Source: Iris pallida (Eukaryota > Streptophyta > Magnoliopsida > Asparagales > Iridaceae). Taken from it: DNA of 64,000 bases. This document shows, piece after piece, positions 59,389 to 64,000 of this stretch. The stretch spans positions 1-64,000 of the forward strand of contig JANAVB010004170.1 in assembly GCA_029216955.1 (NCBI GenBank), in the 5' to 3' direction. How positions within the stretch are numbered: position 1 is the stretch's first letter; each line of letters begins with the position of its first letter. Position numbers and translations under genes: made by a program. The notes under the pieces were generated by a model. That model was not told the origin of the DNA, ran no database searches, and saw only the letters and a program-made list of their open reading frames with translations.

Positions 59389-59844
59389 ATCTTCCCTATT
59401 TTAATAATTGAAAAACTTTGAGTCTATACAAAATATAATAATAATATATGTAACTTTGAAAATTTATGCCTGACTTGTTCTGAATCGAGAAAATTTTGGT
59501 TTGGTATATGCTCTTTCTTTCCCTTTTTCGTATACTCAAAATACGATTCCCCCATAATTTATGAATCCACAACAACAACAAAGAAGAAGAAATATACCAA
59601 CAAATAATAGGAACTAACAAGTCAACATCTCAAGTGAATGACCTCAGCAGTAGCAGTAACAAAACATGAATAATAGATGAAACCAACTAATATAGCAACT
59701 ACAACTGAAATAAAAGCAACTACAACAGAAACGGAATAAGTCCAAAGTGCATCGACATAAGATAGTGCTACAAAATAAAATATTACAAAATATAGAGAAA
59801 GTACCACTAAAAGATCATCATCTACCAAAACAAGTCCACAAATG
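59389..59844 (-). other. Spacer between env-like ORF and copia 3' LTR
   Basis: AT-rich. It contains the purine tract AATAGGGAAGAT at its lower end. Short Val/Tyr-rich ORFs only. Confidence 0.5.
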
Positions 59845-60732
59845 CTAGTCCAAAAGACTGTAATCAAGCATCAGCACTGTTTTGGACCGGGTCATCAGCA
59901 GGAGGCTGAGGATCAAAGTAGGCTGTCGTCGGATCGAAGAAGCCGAACGTCGGATGATCCTCGAGTCTCGGTCCATCAAAAGCAGGATGACAAAGATAGG
60001 AGTTGGAGCAGTGGGATGATGTGACAACGTCCACTGGATGTCAGCCACTAAATTTCTCAAGACCTGGGCCTGAAAAATATAATCTAAAATGTATATATAC
60101 ATAACAGATAGCTCTAAAAACGTGATCTCATCAGTGGATCCCGTCATAGGCAGCAAAGATGAATAGATCATACAATGGAGTTCATAGAAGTGTTGATTAA
60201 GGTGACGTGTATACAACTTTATCCGGGGAACCGAACTCGGATGACACAATGCTGCCTTGAAAGATTCAAGACATGTCAGCAGGGAATTAAACTTTGTTAA
60301 TATCGACTAGAGCATCACCATTATCAGGCATAAAGAAATATTCATTCAAGTCTGCAGCACTAAATTCAAATTCCTTGCGTTGACACGGGATGAATATTGT
60401 CGTCTGCTTCTTACATTTTGTAATAAAATATGTGGACATCGTTGCCTTAGATAGAATGGAAAGTCTCTAAAATTCTCGGATTCCTAGGTTTTCAAAAGTA
60501 GTGGCATACTCTGAAAGGACAGTAAAATTAATAGTCCTTCCCGGACAAATTTTTCGATACCTAAAATGGGTAAACTAAGAGGGCGATCTCTCGGAAGAGA
60601 AAAATAGGGACGAATTAAAGTCCTCATCGTCATCGGGATGAGCAGGACTGAACATATTAATCGGTTTATACTCCAAAGTGAAAGATGAAGTCGTATCCCT
60701 AGTTTTCTTTCTTTTGAGAATTCTAGAAGCCA
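59845..60732 (-). pseudogene. Env-like / plant transposon-type ORF of the SIRE-like copia
   Basis: From ATG 60732 the minus strand reads MASRILKRKKTRDTTSSFTL, a Lys-rich start. After a stop it continues FRYRKICPGRTINFTVLSEY, then TIFIPCQRKEFEFSAADLNE and, in another frame, KLYTRHLNQHFYELHCMIYS, LLPMTGSTDEITFLELSVMY. This order of motifs resembles the 'putative plant transposon protein' domain often found in the third ORF of SIRE- or Athila-type elements. A GT-AG intron may lie at about 60110-60065. At least three breaks. I see no clear transmembrane segment, so 'env-like' refers to position only. Confidence 0.5.
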
Positions 60733-60734
60733 TT

Positions 60735-61279
60735 GAGAAATTGACAAAGAAAAGATAGAGATATACCTCAGTGGAGAATAGAAAGTAGTAGAGAACATAT
60801 TCCTAGTGCTTTTAGATCCAATAAATAAGGATTTGGAAGCTTGGATAGGGGTTTACCAAAAGCTAGGGTTAGAGTTTTAGGGTTTGAAGGATGCTGTGCT
60901 TGAGGAGGAAGAAGGATAAATAGGGAAAAGGGGGCTAATGTTCGCTGCTGTTATAGAAAACCCTGACACCGAGTTCGGCCCGAACTCGGTCTGAGTTCTG
61001 TCTGAGTTTGACTACTCTAATTTTAGGTCATTTATGTGTAATAAATGATAAAAATACCTCAATAACTCTTAACTCTTTAATTTAATTAACATTCATCACT
61101 TTGGGTTAGCTTTAGGGGCTGGATCCCAGCTAGCGGTAGTCCGAAGACTAGTACACCGTGTCGCTTTAGGCTATTTACACCTATATGACAGAAGGATCCT
61201 TTCAACTTTTACCCAAAATAATTTCAATTAATAAATCGCTGAATATCAAGTTTTAAGTATTTTTATTAATCAAAACATA
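60735..61279 (-). other. Spacer between copia RNase H and env-like ORF
   Basis: Non-coding. 60960-61012 holds GAGTTCGG/CCGAACTC repeats that also occur in the copia LTR (58853-58995). A possible leader of the env-like ORF ends with TCAATTTCTCAATGG. Confidence 0.5.
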
Positions 61280-62262
61280 TTATGTCTCTGAAAATTCAAG
61301 TATGCCTAACTCTCGACGTAAATAATTGAAACGATCTTGAGCTAGTAGTTTTATGAAAATATCAGGTAGTTGATGATCTATGTCAGTAAATTCTAAGCAG
61401 ATATATTCGTGTTGTTGGTAATCATGTAAAAAGTGATGACGTATTTCTATGTGTTTAGTGCGTGAATGACATATTGGATTCTTCGTCAAGTTAATAGTGC
61501 TAGTGTTGTCATAATAAATAAAAGTCTTTGTGTAGTACAGATTATAGTCTTTTAGGGTTCGCTTCATCCATAAAATTCGAGCACAACAACGTCCTGCGGT
61601 GATGTACTCAGCCTCAGTTTTTGATAGCACTGTAGAGTTTTGATTCTTGCTAAAACAAGATACTAAAGCTTTTCCTAAGAAATAACACGTACAGCTGGTA
61701 CTTTTACATCTACTTTTCATCGAGCAAAATTAGCATCAGAGTAACCGATTAGGTCAAAAGATGTGGTTTTAGGATACCATAAGCCGACTATAGAAGTTTA
61801 TTAGCTTAATGGTGCATATTTGTGATTCCTTAGGATTAGCTTCATATCGTATACAGATGCAAACGATAAAATTATATCAGGGTGACTAGCAGTTAAGTAA
61901 AGTAAATTACCAATCATACCTCGATACTTACGTTGATCGACTGGTTTGCCACTTTCATTAGTATCAAGTCTGGTTGATGTTGTCATTGGCGTGCAGATAG
62001 GTTTTACATTGTCAAAGTCATACTTCTTCAGTAAATCTTTCGTGTACTTGGCTTGACTGATTAAGGTTCCTTCGAGTGTTGTTTGATCTGGAGTCCTTTG
62101 AAGTAGTTGAGCTCTTCCATCAGACTCATTTAAAACTCACTTTGTATACACTTAGCAAAAACTTGATAAAGTTTTTCGTTAGTAGAACCAAAAAATATCA
62201 TCTACATAAATTTGCATAAGTAAAATACTGTCAACTGAAGATTTAATAAACAATATTGTATC
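61280..62262 (-). pseudogene. pol: Copia pol C-terminus: RT end and RNase H
   Basis: The minus strand reads IYVDDIFFGSTNE, with the RT catalytic YVDD at 62208-62197, then LISQAKYTKDLLKKYDFDNV, YRGMIGNLLYLTASHPDI, and RNase H with GYSDANFAR, LSKTEAEYITA, YYDNTSTINLTKNPI and SRTKHIEIRHHFLHD, ending at 61280. All are typical of Ty1/copia. Stops and frameshifts lie near 62150, 62090 and 61720; the RNase H part (61720-61280) is one intact frame of 146 codons. E7 cuts the gene just upstream of YVDD. Confidence 0.92.
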
Positions 62263-63063
62263 TGTAGCTCCCCTTCCCGAAAATTTGGAAATATTTTTTA
62301 TTTTTATTTATTTGATTTAAATAAGATTTTTAGTTTTTTTGTAAATAATTAATTAGTTAATTATTACGGAGATGATTTTAATCATGATTAAATTTGAGTA
62401 CAAGGTGACTAAGAATCATGGCACGGATAGTGCAGTAGCGTGCTTTGACTAGTGTTTAGCCATGGTAAGGAGTGCCAAGCCATCGCTGTGTCATAACTAG
62501 GAAAACCAGGCCAAGTTATAGCATGACCATTAGAAATAGTTTAATTAATTATTCTTAGATTTATTGACTTTGCAGAAACCAGTTATACCATTTTAGCCCA
62601 GACAGGATCCGAACTGAGCCCAAGCCCATGTAGGCATGTAGTGAGACCCAATACGACCCTGTAGACATTTTATATGTATACAATTATTTCCGAAATTATT
62701 CTAGGTATTGATGTGCATTTTTTTAATTATTTAAATAATTGTACAAGAATTGGTATTTTATTATTAAATATTGTTTCACCATAATTGTACATTTTCTAGA
62801 CCTGGATAAAGGTGAGTAGTATGGATTCACCAAACCACCGATTAAGTATTATTTTAATTATGGTGATTAAATAAATATGCTTATTACTATTAGATATTAA
62901 TATATTGGTTAATTGAATATTTTGTATATATTTTAGGAATTGGCGATTTATATTTATTAAATCAGTTGTTATATAAATATGTATAAAGATATATGTGTGT
63001 GAATATAGATATTATTTGGTGAATATAAATATGTATATGTATATAAATATATATATATAATAT

Positions 63064-63126
<63 letters not shown>

Positions 63127-63245
63127 CACACTTATAACAAATAATATCAATATATGCCCTATAAAAAAATATATATATATTATATATATATATATATATT
63201 ATATATATATATTATATATATATATATATATATAATGTATGTATA

Positions 63246-63298
<53 letters not shown>

Positions 63299-63388
63299 AC
63301 GTGTATTTAAATATGTATTATATATATGTATATGTGCGTATATATGTATGTATACATAGACATACGTATTTAGGTGTATATATATTAT

Positions 63389-63419
<31 letters not shown>

Positions 63420-64000
63420 TATATATATATAATATATATATGTAGTATGTATATATTTAGTATATATAAATATATATGTATTAGTATATAAGTAATGAAT
63501 GAAAATAGAAAAAGGAAAAAAAAGAAATAAAGCCCAGCCTAACAAGGCCCAGACTACACTTTTCTTCCCAGCTCTGAACCCTAGCCCCCTATACATAACC
63601 GCGTTCGTATATACATATAGATGTTAACAGGGGATCGAGGTCGACGGAAAACAAGCCGAAACCCTACCCCGTCTGAGCCGCCACCCATCCCACGACCTCG
63701 CGGCCAACCCCGACCTCCAGGCGGCCACTCGCCGCTGGGGACACCTCCAGGCGCGGCCGAGGTTGCCAAAAAAGCCGCGCGCGCGTGCAAGCGCTGTTCA
63801 GAGCATAGAATGCCAGCGAGGTAACCCACTTCCTTCTCTGTTATCTTCTAGCATACTCGATCGTTTTTGGTCCCGTAAATTCCTACGGATAGATGAAATG
63901 ACCCTCTTAATCCCCATTAATTGGTTTGATCGAAATCGATCTAGATTTCGAGTTATATCAACTTGAAAATTGACGAAAAGCTTGTTTAACAGGACAGTTT
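62263..64000 (+). repeat. E7: LTR of the E2 family, running out of the window
   Basis: Starts TGTAGCTCCCCTTCCCGAAAA at 62263, preceded by GTATC, the likely target duplication. It matches the reverse complement of the E2 LTR start (32553 downward), including CCCAAGCCCATGTAGGCAT. It contains long (TA)n tracts and a GC-rich leader-like stretch (63640-63830). Confidence 0.8.
63046..63475. repeat. (TA)n microsatellites in E7
   Basis: Pure TA at about 63066-63122, with further TA and TATG tracts to 63475. ORFs here have no meaning. Confidence 0.95.

Larger units (their letters stand above)
58336..62262 (-). mobile_element. SIRE/Maximus-like Ty1/copia element, 3' part
   Basis: On the minus strand, from 62262 downward: RT end with YVDD, RNase H (ends 61280), an env-like ORF (60732-59845), purine tract (59400-59389) and 3' LTR (59388-58336). 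The 5' part is cut off by E7. The order pol, env-like ORF, LTR is that of SIRE-type elements. ACCAT (58331-58335) is the candidate target duplication; its partner is outside the window. Confidence 0.85.

Overview
The window reads as repeat-rich intergenic DNA from a flowering-plant nuclear genome. The evidence is nested plant-type LTR retrotransposons (Ty3 Tat, chromovirus-like Ty3, Ty1/copia SIRE-like), a CACTA (En/Spm) DNA transposon with a Transposase_24 gene, an L1-type LINE and a long-TIR MITE. The lineage below 'angiosperm' cannot be fixed from what I see. I found no host protein gene, rRNA, tRNA or CRISPR array. Every recognisable coding region is a broken transposon gene.

Layout, left to right. 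(1) 1-4585: a defective CACTA element on the minus strand, with its TIR and subterminal repeats at the right end. It lies in a Ty3 Tat-lineage element. (2) 4586-10550: the 3' half of that Tat element, with RNase H, a second RNase H and integrase. Two small antisense ORFs follow, each with a TATA box about 40 bp upstream. (3) 10551-21231: E1, a plus-strand element with LTRs of about 4 kb and a non-coding interior that holds a foldback MITE. (4) 21232-32553: E2, a minus-strand relative of E1, also non-coding inside, with a LINE inserted in its 5' LTR. (5) 32554-36920: E3, the 5' LTR and leader of a third, older minus-strand relative. (6) 36921-37850: the 3' end of a chromodomain Ty3 element. (7) 38147-57170: E4, a plus-strand Ty3 element with LTR, gag and pol. 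It is split by E5 (41952-53635), a complete gag-only element with 4.7 kb LTRs and a perfect 5-bp target duplication. (8) 57171-58335: a copia gag fragment fused directly to the E4 integrase. (9) 58336-62262: a minus-strand SIRE-like copia with LTR, env-like ORF, RNase H and RT. (10) 62263-64000: E7, the start of a plus-strand LTR of the E2 family.

E1, E2, E3 and E5 look like one clade. E1, E2 and E5 share the LTR ends (TGTAACACCC-like start, GTCGTGACA-like end) and the purine tract AAGGTGGGTAGGA; in E3 the LTR ends are degraded and the purine tract is not in the window. All of them, and E4, share a primer-binding site that appears complementary to tRNA-Ile rather than initiator tRNA-Met. E1 and E5 also carry clusters of TTGAC (W-box) motifs in their LTRs. 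The most interesting signals here are regulatory (the tRNA-Ile site, the W-box arrays, LTR minisatellites that differ in copy number, the antisense ORFs with TATA boxes). I saw no wholly new gene system.
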